Shown here: piece by piece, positions 1 to 5,349 of the stretch | Position numbering within the stretch: the first letter of the stretch is position 1 | Layout: each line of letters begins with the position of its first letter | DNA from: Actinomycetes bacterium | Lineage (GTDB): Bacteria > Actinomycetota > Acidimicrobiia > Spongiisociales > UBA5794 | NCBI GenBank assembly: GCA_024275815.1 | Contig: JAJRYI010000338.1 | Span: forward strand, 1 to 6,584 | Direction: 5' to 3' | DNA length: 6,584 nucleotides | Made by a program: the position numbers and the translations under genes | The notes under the pieces: generated by a model | Told to the model about the DNA's origin: nothing | The model's input: the letters and a program-made list of their open reading frames with translations, nothing else | The model's database searches: none

Positions 1-80
1 GGACGGGAGAAAGAGCCCGGCATCACGGCGCGACACAGCGGATCCAGACTGAAGGGGGACGGGAGCGCTGAAGCGAGATG
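1..80. other. Non-coding left edge, downstream of glmM
   Basis: No gene can be supported here. On the minus strand an ATG (23-21) preceded by an in-frame GTG (26-24) opens a frame that runs off the left edge, but only about seven codons are visible and no Shine-Dalgarno-like sequence precedes it. There is no clear hairpin plus T-run that would terminate glmM transcription, so the operon may continue to the left. A 9-bp direct repeat, GGACGGGAG, occurs at 1-9 and 57-65; it is probably chance. Confidence 0.5.
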
Positions 81-1403
81 TCAGCCGAGGGTGACTTCGA
101 CCACTCCGGCTATCTCTTCGGCGATCGAGGTTGCCTCGGACTCGGTCGGCGCCTCGACCATCACGCGGATCAACGGTTCGGTTCCCGAGGGGCGAACGAG
201 AATCCGGCCGCGGTCGCCCAGTTCCCGCACGTAATCGGCGATCGAAGCCTGGATGGCTCTGTCGGTGTCCCATCCATCCTTGGCCGCCACCCGGACGTTC
301 ACGAGTACCTGGGGCAACTCTGACATGACCGTGCGCAGTTCGCGGAGTTCCTTGCCCGTCGCCGCCATGACCTCCATCAGCCGTAGAGCCGTGCGCAACC
401 CATCGCCGGTCGAACGATCTTCGAGGAGGATGTGTCCCGACTGTTCACCTCCGACGATCGAGCGTGTCCGGCGCATGGTCTCGACGACGTTCCTGTCACC
501 AACGGGGGTGATCTCGACGTCGATTCCGAGACGTTCCATAGCCTGGATGAATCCGAGATTCGACATGACCGTCGCAACCACAGTGTTCTTCTCCAGCTTG
601 CCACGCTCGTGCTGCCACTGCGCGAAGATCGCCATGATGACGTCACCGTTGACGATCGCGCCGTCCTCATCGACGGCTATCAAGCGGTCGGCATCCCCGT
701 CGAATGCAAGGCCGACTCTGCCTCTTGCCTTCACAGCGAGTGATTCAGGGTGGGTGGCCCCGACACCGAGGTTGATGTTCATACCGTCCGGATTGGCGCC
801 GATGATCTCGACGGTCGCTCCCACCTTCTCGAACAGCGCCGGAGCGGCGAGGAACGCTGCTCCGTTCGCACAGTCGACGACGAACTCGAGACCCCGCATC
901 GAGTAGTCGACGGTTTGGCTGACCTTGTCGACGTATCGGGTGATCGCATCACTCATCGTTGTCTGGATCCCGACGTTTCCCGCCACAGGACGGCGGTATG
1001 GCTCAGAGGAGAAGTAGCGGTGCTCGATCCTGAGCTCGCGCTCTTGGGAGATCTTGGCGCCGTCCTTCCCGAAGAACTTGATGCCGTTGTCCTCGGCGGG
1101 GTTGTGTGACGCCGAGATCATGACGCCGTACACCGCTCCGGTGTCTCGCGCCAGGCGAGAGACGGCCCCAACAGGCAGGATCCCGAGATCGACCGTGTCG
1201 ATGCCGATGGAGTTGAACCCGGCTGCAACAGCGGACCCAAGCATCGGACCGGAGCGACGCGTGTCGCGTCCGATCACCGCATGCCCTTCAACGGAGTCCC
1301 CTGCAGCACGGGCAAGGTCGAAGGCGAGTTCGGGTGTCAGCTCAGAGTTCGCGACACCGCGAACACCATCCGTCCCGAACAATCGTTGTGATTCAGTACC
1401 CAT
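81..1403 (-). CDS. glmM: Phosphoglucosamine mutase GlmM
   Basis: Interconverts glucosamine-6-phosphate and glucosamine-1-phosphate in the cytoplasm, feeding GlmU and so UDP-GlcNAc for peptidoglycan. The protein is 440 aa, close to the usual ~445, and all landmarks of the alpha-D-phosphohexomutase family are visible: the N-terminal RLFGTDGVRG (residues 7-16); the active-site loop ISASHNP (96-102), in which Ser99 is the residue that is phosphorylated; the metal loop DGDADR (235-240), with Asp235, 237 and 239; the sugar-binding loop GGEQSGH (318-324); and the phosphate-binding loop RPSGTEP (404-410). The GGEQSGH/RLFGTDGVRG combination points to GlmM rather than ManB or Pgm. The start is ATG at 1403, 45 nt after the rpsI stop; a G-rich stretch about 13 nt upstream is the only, weak, ribosome-binding candidate. 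It is probably cotranscribed with rplM-rpsI, an order common in Actinomycetota. The stop is TGA at 83-81. Confidence 0.97.
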   Translation of the reverse strand: MGTESQRLFGTDGVRGVANSELTPELAFDLARAAGDSVEGHAVIGRDTRRSGPMLGSAVAAGFNSIGIDTVDLGILPVGAVSRLARDTGAVYGVMISASHNPAEDNGIKFFGKDGAKISQERELRIEHRYFSSEPYRRPVAGNVGIQTTMSDAITRYVDKVSQTVDYSMRGLEFVVDCANGAAFLAAPALFEKVGATVEIIGANPDGMNINLGVGATHPESLAVKARGRVGLAFDGDADRLIAVDEDGAIVNGDVIMAIFAQWQHERGKLEKNTVVATVMSNLGFIQAMERLGIDVEITPVGDRNVVETMRRTRSIVGGEQSGHILLEDRSTGDGLRTALRLMEVMAATGKELRELRTVMSELPQVLVNVRVAAKDGWDTDRAIQASIADYVRELGDRGRILVRPSGTEPLIRVMVEAPTESEATSIAEEIAGVVEVTLG

Positions 1404-1448
1404 TCGTATCCGTACCCCCGGGCCACATACGCCGCGGCGGTCGTCAGG

Positions 1449-1847
1449 CTAACGCTTGGTGAACTGAGGTGCTCGGCGGGCCTTGCGGAGACCGTACTTC
1501 TTGCGCTCGACACGACGGGAGTCACGCGTCAGCATGCCTTCCCTCTTCAGTGCCGGACGAAGCTCTGGATCGATGGCGATCAGGCCTCTGGCGATCCCGA
1601 GACGCAACGCATCGCTCTGACCCGTTGTGCCTCCGCCTTCGAGCGTCGCATTGACGTCGTAGCGGCCCTCGAGATCGGTGATCTTGAACGCCTCATGAAC
1701 ACGACGGCGCAGCTCAGGATCGGGGAAGTAGTCGGCGAGGGTGCGGCCGTTGAGTGTGTACTCGCCGGTTCCGTCATAGAGACGGACACGAGCAACGGAA
1801 CTCTTCCTACGGCCGGTGGCTTGTACGAGCGGCTTTGGCTTTGCCAT
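1449..1847 (-). CDS. rpsI: 30S ribosomal protein S9
   Basis: Small-subunit protein S9, whose basic C-terminal tail reaches the P-site tRNA. It is 132 aa (E. coli 130). Visible signatures are GRRKSSVARV (residues 12-21), the glycine-rich GGGTTGQSDALRLGIARGL that forms the family signature, LTRDSRRVERKKYGL, and a C-terminus reading ...APQFTKR. The usual ending is SKR; Thr for Ser here is conservative and keeps the terminal Lys-Arg. The ATG at 1847-1845 shares one base with the TGA of rplM (TGATG), which implies translational coupling. An AAAGG motif at 1862-1858, inside the rplM 3' end, sits about 10 nt before the start codon and can serve as the Shine-Dalgarno. The gene is followed after 45 nt by glmM on the same strand. 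Confidence 0.98.
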   Translation of the reverse strand: MAKPKPLVQATGRRKSSVARVRLYDGTGEYTLNGRTLADYFPDPELRRRVHEAFKITDLEGRYDVNATLEGGGTTGQSDALRLGIARGLIAIDPELRPALKREGMLTRDSRRVERKKYGLRKARRAPQFTKR

Positions 1848-2311
1848 CAGGCTTCAACCTTTCGATACTTGAGCGCGAGTGGTTCTGGCATCTGCGCCGC
1901 ATGCGGGTGGTCTGGCCCGGCGTAGACCTTGAGCTTCCTGAAGATCTGGCGTCCAAGGCGGTTCTTCGGGAGCATGCCGCGCACTGCGGCTTCGATGAGT
2001 CGCTCCGGGTGATCCTTTCGGACCTTCGAGAGCGTTTCTGCCCGCAGACCGCCGGGGTACCCCGAGTGCCGGTAGTAGATCTTCTCGATCTCCTTGTTCC
2101 CCGACACGTAGACCTTCTCAGCGTTCACGACGATGACGAAGTCGCCCCCGTCCATGTGAGGTGCATATGTGGGCTTGTGCTTGCCACGGAGGATCTGGGC
2201 GATCTCCGACGAAAGTCGGCCCAGCGGTACGTTGTCGGCGTCGATGACGTACCACGAACGGTTGATGTCGCTTGCCTTCGGTGAGAAGGTTCTCTGCAGC
2301 TTTGGCTTCAT
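1847..2311 (-). CDS. rplM: 50S ribosomal protein L13
   Basis: Large-subunit assembly protein L13, 154 aa versus 142-147 in most bacteria; the extra residues are a short N-terminal extension (MKPKLQRTFSPKASDINRSW). Diagnostic segments are WYVIDADNVPLGRLSSEIA (residues 20-38), LRGKHKPTYAPHMDGGDFV (41-59), YRHSGYPGGL (80-89), and the family signature around VRGMLPKNRLGRQIFRKL (110-127), followed by VYAGPDHPH. I place the start at the ATG 2311-2309. An AGGGA lies 10 nt upstream, and the TFSPKA context matches actinobacterial L13 starts. The frame stays open upstream to 2482, but that part has no L13 character. The TGA stop overlaps the rpsI ATG by one base. L13 and S9 are nearly always cotranscribed. 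In E. coli L13 represses its own operon; whether that holds here cannot be read from the sequence. Confidence 0.97.
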   Translation of the reverse strand: MKPKLQRTFSPKASDINRSWYVIDADNVPLGRLSSEIAQILRGKHKPTYAPHMDGGDFVIVVNAEKVYVSGNKEIEKIYYRHSGYPGGLRAETLSKVRKDHPERLIEAAVRGMLPKNRLGRQIFRKLKVYAGPDHPHAAQMPEPLALKYRKVEA

Positions 2312-2553
2312 GAGGTGACTGTCCCTAGAAAATGGCGTGAAGGAGCATCCCCCGATGTGGGAGACGAAGCCACATGGTATCGGATTCCGGTGAGTAACGG
2401 CCAAACGGCACGCGTCAACCAGTACCGTCGCCCTCCCGGTTCGACGAGACCGCCTGACCCACGATATCAGCTTCAGTGACATCGTTGGTGTCCGCCGGCA
2501 GGGGTGAAGCGTCCTTGTTCTGGGTCAGACGAAGTCGTCGAGTGTCCCGGTGA
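2312..2553 (-). other. truA-rplM intergenic region and rplM leader
   Basis: A 242-nt gap within an otherwise tight minus-strand gene block. It contains a possible promoter (2374-2404), a short inverted repeat ATGTGG/CCACAT (2354-2359 and 2370-2375, 10-nt loop), the rplM Shine-Dalgarno AGGGA (2326-2322), and an 8-bp perfect inverted repeat CTGACCCA/TGGGTCAG (2454-2461 and 2521-2528) with 59 nt between the arms. No convincing intrinsic terminator for truA is present: GACGA/TCGTC at about 2527-2540 is short and lacks a T-run. I see no small ORF that I would defend. Confidence 0.55.
2374..2404 (-). promoter_or_regulatory. Tentative promoter for rplM-rpsI-glmM
   Basis: Reading the minus strand, a TTGGCC (2404-2399) is followed by GATACCAT. 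Taking GATACC as the -10 gives 17 nt spacing; taking TACCAT (2379-2374) gives 19 nt. Either would start transcription about 55-60 nt before the rplM ATG. A better -35-like TTGACG at 2418-2413 has no -10 at a suitable distance. The match is weak. The main argument is that the 242-nt gap between truA and rplM is far longer than any other same-strand gap in this block. Confidence 0.25.
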
Positions 2554-3324
2554 TCACGGGGGCGTCGCAACCCAGCTCGGACGTGGGAGCGGTTCGTCGT
2601 CGTAGGCAACAGCCACCAGAGCGAGTCCATGGGGAGGGGCGACACCTTTGGAGCGGCTCCGATCGAGAGACTCGAGGATCTCGGGAACATCCGACGCCTC
2701 GATGTTCCCGCGGCCGACCTCGACGCAGAGAGCGACGATGGACCGCACCATCTGATGGCAGAACGATCTTGCGCCGATCGACAGATCGATACGGTCACCC
2801 TTGCGACGCCACCGAGCCCAGAACACCTCGCGGATCAACGACCGGTCCTCCAGGCGTCGGCAGAACGCTGCGAAGTCGTGTTCTCCGACGAACGCTGCCG
2901 CGGCGACGTTCATGGCATCGACGTCGAGCGGGTCGGCCACCGTCCACACGGATGCCGCCGAGAGAGGATCGTGTACCTCGGCGTTCCTGATGCGATACCG
3001 ATACGCCCTCCCGGTAGCAGAGAAGCGAGCGTGAAAGTCGTCGGAGACCTCGACGAGTCTGTGGACGGCGATCTCAGGGGCGAGGCGGCTGTTGAGGGAC
3101 CGCATCACGTAGCCCGTGTCGAGTGTCGGGCAACAGAACGAGACGACCTGCTCGGTGGCGTGCACTCCCTTGTCCGTTCTTCCCGCCACGAACGTTCCGG
3201 CGCCACCTGTGTGTGGCTCCAGGGCTTCTTCCAGCTCTCCCTGCACGGTGCGGACGTTCGGTTGTCTCGCATATCCGTGGAACCTGGACCCGTCGTACGC
3301 GAGATCCAACCGGTACGTCGGCAT
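2554..3324 (-). CDS. truA: tRNA pseudouridine(38-40) synthase TruA
   Basis: Converts uridines 38-40 in the anticodon stem-loop of many tRNAs to pseudouridine; cytoplasmic. It is 256 aa, within the family range of about 245-270. Visible motifs: the N-terminal YRLDLAYDGSRFHGYARQP (residues 4-22); the catalytic loop AGRTDKGVHA (47-56), with the nucleophilic aspartate at Asp51; FHARFSATGRAYRYRI (97-112); RSFCHQMVRSIVA (187-199); and the C-terminal APPHGLALVAVAYD (229-242). The common form of the catalytic loop is AGRTDAGVHA; Lys for Ala after the Asp is a frequent variant. I chose the ATG at 3324-3322. The frame is open upstream to 3465, but that stretch is arginine-rich and lies over the preceding gene. 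The start is only 2 nt after the TGA of the Yip1-like gene (TGACGATG), with no strong Shine-Dalgarno, so translation is probably coupled. In many genomes truA follows rplQ; here it does not. Confidence 0.96.
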   Translation of the reverse strand: MPTYRLDLAYDGSRFHGYARQPNVRTVQGELEEALEPHTGGAGTFVAGRTDKGVHATEQVVSFCCPTLDTGYVMRSLNSRLAPEIAVHRLVEVSDDFHARFSATGRAYRYRIRNAEVHDPLSAASVWTVADPLDVDAMNVAAAAFVGEHDFAAFCRRLEDRSLIREVFWARWRRKGDRIDLSIGARSFCHQMVRSIVALCVEVGRGNIEASDVPEILESLDRSRSKGVAPPHGLALVAVAYDDEPLPRPSWVATPP

Positions 3325-3326
3325 CG

Positions 3327-3848
3327 TCAGAAGATCCGGAGGCTCGACAGGATCGTTTGCACGATGACCAGGAGCACGTATCCGCCGATCGCTGCACCGA
3401 ACGCCTTCTCGATCGCCAGATCCGCGACGTACGACATCCCGTTGGCGACGACGACCACGAACCACGCGCCGCCGATGACGAGCACCAGGGCCGGAGACGA
3501 TACGAACAGGTTCATGAAGATGATGATCAAGACCGTCGGGTAGGCAAAGCCCGTGATCCGCAGGACCGGTGCGTATGTTCCGTGACCTTCGAAGAGGTAC
3601 CGCGACACGCCGTACACGGCCCCGGAGTAGATGACCCAGAAGAAGAACCCGTTGATCACCAGCGAAACGAGGCGGATCGGGTTGATGAGGTCACCGATCG
3701 ACGATCCGGTACCGAGAGCGAGAAGAACCTGGGTGCCGGCAACCAGGATCGCTGCGTCCCCGGTAGCGCGATCGTTGAAGTCCATCCACACGAAGGCATC
3801 GCGATCGAGACGGATCGCCTGCAAGAATCGGTTGAGCACAACTCCCAC
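3327..3848 (-). CDS. Yip1-like multi-pass membrane protein, function unknown
   Basis: About 173 aa with a short hydrophilic N-terminus (roughly residues 1-30, with the charged stretch RLDRDAFVWMDFNDRATGD), then about five hydrophobic segments near residues 33-47, 60-86, 95-115, 121-146 and 153-171. The general plan, with a long N-terminal cytoplasmic stretch and a fourth-segment-preceding GFAYPTVL motif, resembles bacterial Yip1-family (PF04893-type) integral membrane proteins, for which no defined reaction is known. The assignment rests on topology and loose motif similarity only. Start choice: AGGAGG at 3858-3853 lies 4 nt before a GTG at 3848-3846 and 1 nt before a GTG at 3851-3849; the first spacing is workable, the second is not, so I use 3848. 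The TGA (3329-3327) is 2 nt before the truA ATG, so the two genes form a transcription and probably translation unit. Confidence 0.7.
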   Translation of the reverse strand: MGVVLNRFLQAIRLDRDAFVWMDFNDRATGDAAILVAGTQVLLALGTGSSIGDLINPIRLVSLVINGFFFWVIYSGAVYGVSRYLFEGHGTYAPVLRITGFAYPTVLIIIFMNLFVSSPALVLVIGGAWFVVVVANGMSYVADLAIEKAFGAAIGGYVLLVIVQTILSSLRIF

Positions 3849-3852
3849 CACG

Positions 3853-3858
3853 CCTCCT
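3853..3858 (-). promoter_or_regulatory. Shine-Dalgarno of the Yip1-like gene
   Basis: A perfect AGGAGG on the minus strand. It is 4 nt from the GTG at 3848 and 1 nt from the GTG at 3851, so it favours the second of the two tandem GTG codons as the start. Confidence 0.6.
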
Positions 3859-3955
3859 GGGGTCTGCTTCGTCTCAGACTACCGTCCGACACTTCTGAAG
3901 CCCTCCTGAAGGCATTGCCAAGTCAGCACATCAGCAATCCTCAGGAGAACGCGAG

Positions 3956-3961
3956 TATGAT
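3956..3961 (+). promoter_or_regulatory. Candidate -10 element for the TRAP receptor gene
   Basis: TATGAT matches the TATAAT consensus at five of six positions and lies about 63 nt before the ATG at 4024. No good -35 hexamer lies 16-19 nt upstream; a TTGCCA at 3915-3920 is too far (35 nt). Such a promoter may depend on an activator, or the call may be wrong. Confidence 0.3.
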
Positions 3962-4012
3962 GCGCGAGGTACGGGCCATCGGTCCGTTCAACGGTGCAAC
4001 GTACACAGCGCG

Positions 4013-4018
4013 AGGAGG
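4013..4018 (+). promoter_or_regulatory. Shine-Dalgarno of the TRAP receptor gene
   Basis: AGGAGG ending 5 nt before the ATG at 4024. This decides the start: an in-frame upstream ATG-type start at 3994 would lack such a site and would add ten hydrophilic residues before the Tat signal. An ATG at 4019 directly behind the motif is in another frame. Confidence 0.85.
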
Positions 4019-4023
4019 ATGCG

Positions 4024-5178
4024 ATGGGCAAGAAGGTCGACCCAGATCAAGTAGCTCTCAACCGAAGACGATTCCTGAAGACGGCAGGCTTGGCAACAGT
4101 CGGTGGAGCGACTCTCGCCATCGCCGGTTGCTCGGCGAACGATGCAAGCGATGCCGCTGCGGCCAACGATCTCCCCGAGATCACCTGGGACATGGCCACG
4201 AGCTGGCCGCGTGGTCTCGACACGATCTTCGGCGGCGCAGAGGTCTTCTCCGAGGCTGTAGGCCTCATGACGGGCGGCAAGTTCACCATCAACCCCCGCG
4301 AAGCTGGAGAGCTGGTCGGTGGCCTCGAGGTCCTGCCATCGGTGCAGGAGGGTGGCGTCAAGGCAGGCCATACCGCCTCGTACTACTACATCGGCAAGAC
4401 GCCGGTGACCGCGTTCGGAACTGCGCTCCCATTCGGTCTCACCTACCGCCAGCAGAACTCCTGGCTGTACGAAGGCGGTGGGCTCGAGACGATGCAGGGT
4501 CTCTACGCGGAGAAGTTCAACATCATCCAGTTCCCTGCGGGCAACACCGGGACGCAGATGGGTGGATGGTTCAACAAGGAGATCAAGGGCGTCGGAGACC
4601 TCCAGGGCCTCAAGATGCGGATCCCCGGCCTCGGTGGCAAGGTCATGGAGAAGCTCGGCGTTCTCGTCCAGGTCCTCCCCGGTGGTGAGATCTTCCAGGC
4701 TCTCCAGACGGGTGCGATCGATGCCACGGAGTGGGTTGGACCCTACGACGACACGAAACTCGGTTTCGATGAGGTCGCGAAGTTCTACTACTTCCCGGGA
4801 TGGTGGGAGCCGGGACCGACCCTCGAGGTCCAGATCGGTCTCAACGAGTGGAACAACCTGCCGGAGGAGTACAAAGCGATCATCGAAGCCGCGGCGTATC
4901 TCGCGAACTCGACGATGATGGCTCGCTACGACGTCCGGAACCCCGAGGCTCTCAAACAGATCCTTGCGAATCCGAACGTCACCATCCTGCCGTTCCCCGA
5001 TGAGGTCATGGAGGCTTCTGCAGCGGCTTCTGAGGAGCTCTTCGACGAACTCAAGGCACAGGACACCGATTTCGCATCGGTGTTCGCCGACTGGGACAAG
5101 TTCCGCAAGGAGAGCTACGCATGGATGGGGCTCGCAGAGCTCGCCATGCTCAAGACGAGCTCGATTCAGGCGGAGTAG
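4024..5178 (+). CDS. TRAP transporter solute-binding lipoprotein, TakP-like (2-oxo/hydroxy acid)
   Basis: Extracytoplasmic receptor of a tripartite ATP-independent (TRAP) transporter, 384 aa. The N-terminus carries a twin-arginine signal, RRRFLK (residues 14-19), a hydrophobic stretch, and a lipobox IAGC with lipidation cysteine Cys36. It is therefore exported folded by Tat and anchored to the membrane outer face. The mature domain has the DctP-family core: MATSWPRG (57-64), NTGTQMGGWF (174-183), GLKMRIPGLGG (195-205) with the conserved carboxylate-binding Arg199, LPGGEIFQALQTGAIDA (218-234), EWVGPYDD (236-243) and PGWWEPG (258-264). The GGWF, EWVGPY and PGWWEPG motifs are typical of the branch containing Rhodobacter TakP (pyruvate and other 2-oxoacids) and the Thermus calcium-lactate receptor, rather than C4-dicarboxylate DctP. 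The exact ligand is inference. Its permease partner is probably the convergent dctM at 5350. Confidence 0.93.
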   Translation: MGKKVDPDQVALNRRRFLKTAGLATVGGATLAIAGCSANDASDAAAANDLPEITWDMATSWPRGLDTIFGGAEVFSEAVGLMTGGKFTINPREAGELVGGLEVLPSVQEGGVKAGHTASYYYIGKTPVTAFGTALPFGLTYRQQNSWLYEGGGLETMQGLYAEKFNIIQFPAGNTGTQMGGWFNKEIKGVGDLQGLKMRIPGLGGKVMEKLGVLVQVLPGGEIFQALQTGAIDATEWVGPYDDTKLGFDEVAKFYYFPGWWEPGPTLEVQIGLNEWNNLPEEYKAIIEAAAYLANSTMMARYDVRNPEALKQILANPNVTILPFPDEVMEASAAASEELFDELKAQDTDFASVFADWDKFRKESYAWMGLAELAMLKTSSIQAE

Positions 5179-5349
5179 CGTCAGGAACTACACACATCAA
5201 CGACAGAAGGGGCGGCCTGGAGGCCGCCCCTTCTTCGTGAGACTCTTGACGATGAACCAATGATCGACGCATGAAACCGTCCACAGCGTTCGATGAGGGA
5301 GAGCAGCCTAGGTCTGTTTCAGCTTCACGAGGCGCGGGTCGAGAGTTGC
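5179..5349. other. Convergent intergenic region
   Basis: 171 nt between the receptor stop and the dctM stop. Besides the hairpin at 5205-5234 it holds one copy (5339-5348) of a 10-bp direct repeat, TCGAGAGTTG, whose second copy (5367-5376) lies inside the dctM 3' end. No gene or small ORF is supported. Confidence 0.5.
5205..5234. terminator. Strong hairpin terminator between convergent TRAP genes
   Basis: A perfect 14-bp inverted repeat: AGAAGGGGCGGCCT (5205-5218), a two-base centre, and AGGCCGCCCCTTCT (5221-5234). In RNA the innermost pairs would open into a small loop. On the plus strand it is followed by TCG, so the T-run is limited to the CCCCTTCTTC end; on the minus strand the end is CCCCTTCTGTCG. 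The near symmetry and position, 26 nt after the TRAP receptor stop and 115 nt after the dctM stop, suit a bidirectional terminator. Confidence 0.8.

Larger units (their letters stand above)
3849..4023. other. Divergent intergenic region between the Yip1-like gene and the TRAP receptor gene
   Basis: The two genes are transcribed away from each other, so both promoters should lie here. Towards the right there is a TATGAT (3956-3961). Towards the left, a TAGTCT near 3881-3876 is a weak -10 candidate with no good -35. A partial dyad, GGCATTGC (3911-3918) and GCAATCC (3934-3940), encloses a direct repeat TCAGCA (3923-3928 and 3931-3936). No ORF in this stretch looks coding. Confidence 0.5.

Noticed and set aside
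1..26. A possible minus-strand gene start at 23 or 26 running off the left edge
   Set aside because: Only about seven codons are visible, without a Shine-Dalgarno or a recognisable N-terminus.
253..906. Long plus-strand frames opposite glmM (also 750-1109 and 1054-1452)
   Set aside because: They are antisense to a gene with complete catalytic motifs, and they are rich in Ser, Arg and Pro with no recognisable domain.
2312..2482. N-terminal extension of rplM up to 2482
   Set aside because: The added 57 residues do not resemble L13, whereas the ATG at 2311 has AGGGA at a good distance and gives a near-normal length.
3325..3465. N-terminal extension of truA up to 3465
   Set aside because: It would overlap the Yip1-like gene by 139 nt with an Arg-rich peptide. 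TruA proteins begin close to the YRLDLAYDG strand.
2629..3543. A 304-codon plus-strand frame opposite truA
   Set aside because: It is antisense to conserved truA and crosses into the Yip1-like gene, with no domain and no ribosome binding site of note.
3123..4688. A 521-codon open frame on the plus strand
   Set aside because: It overlaps truA, the Yip1-like gene, the intergenic region and the TRAP receptor gene in a wrong frame, and its composition is rich in Arg, Pro and Gly without motifs. It is a GC-rich shadow.
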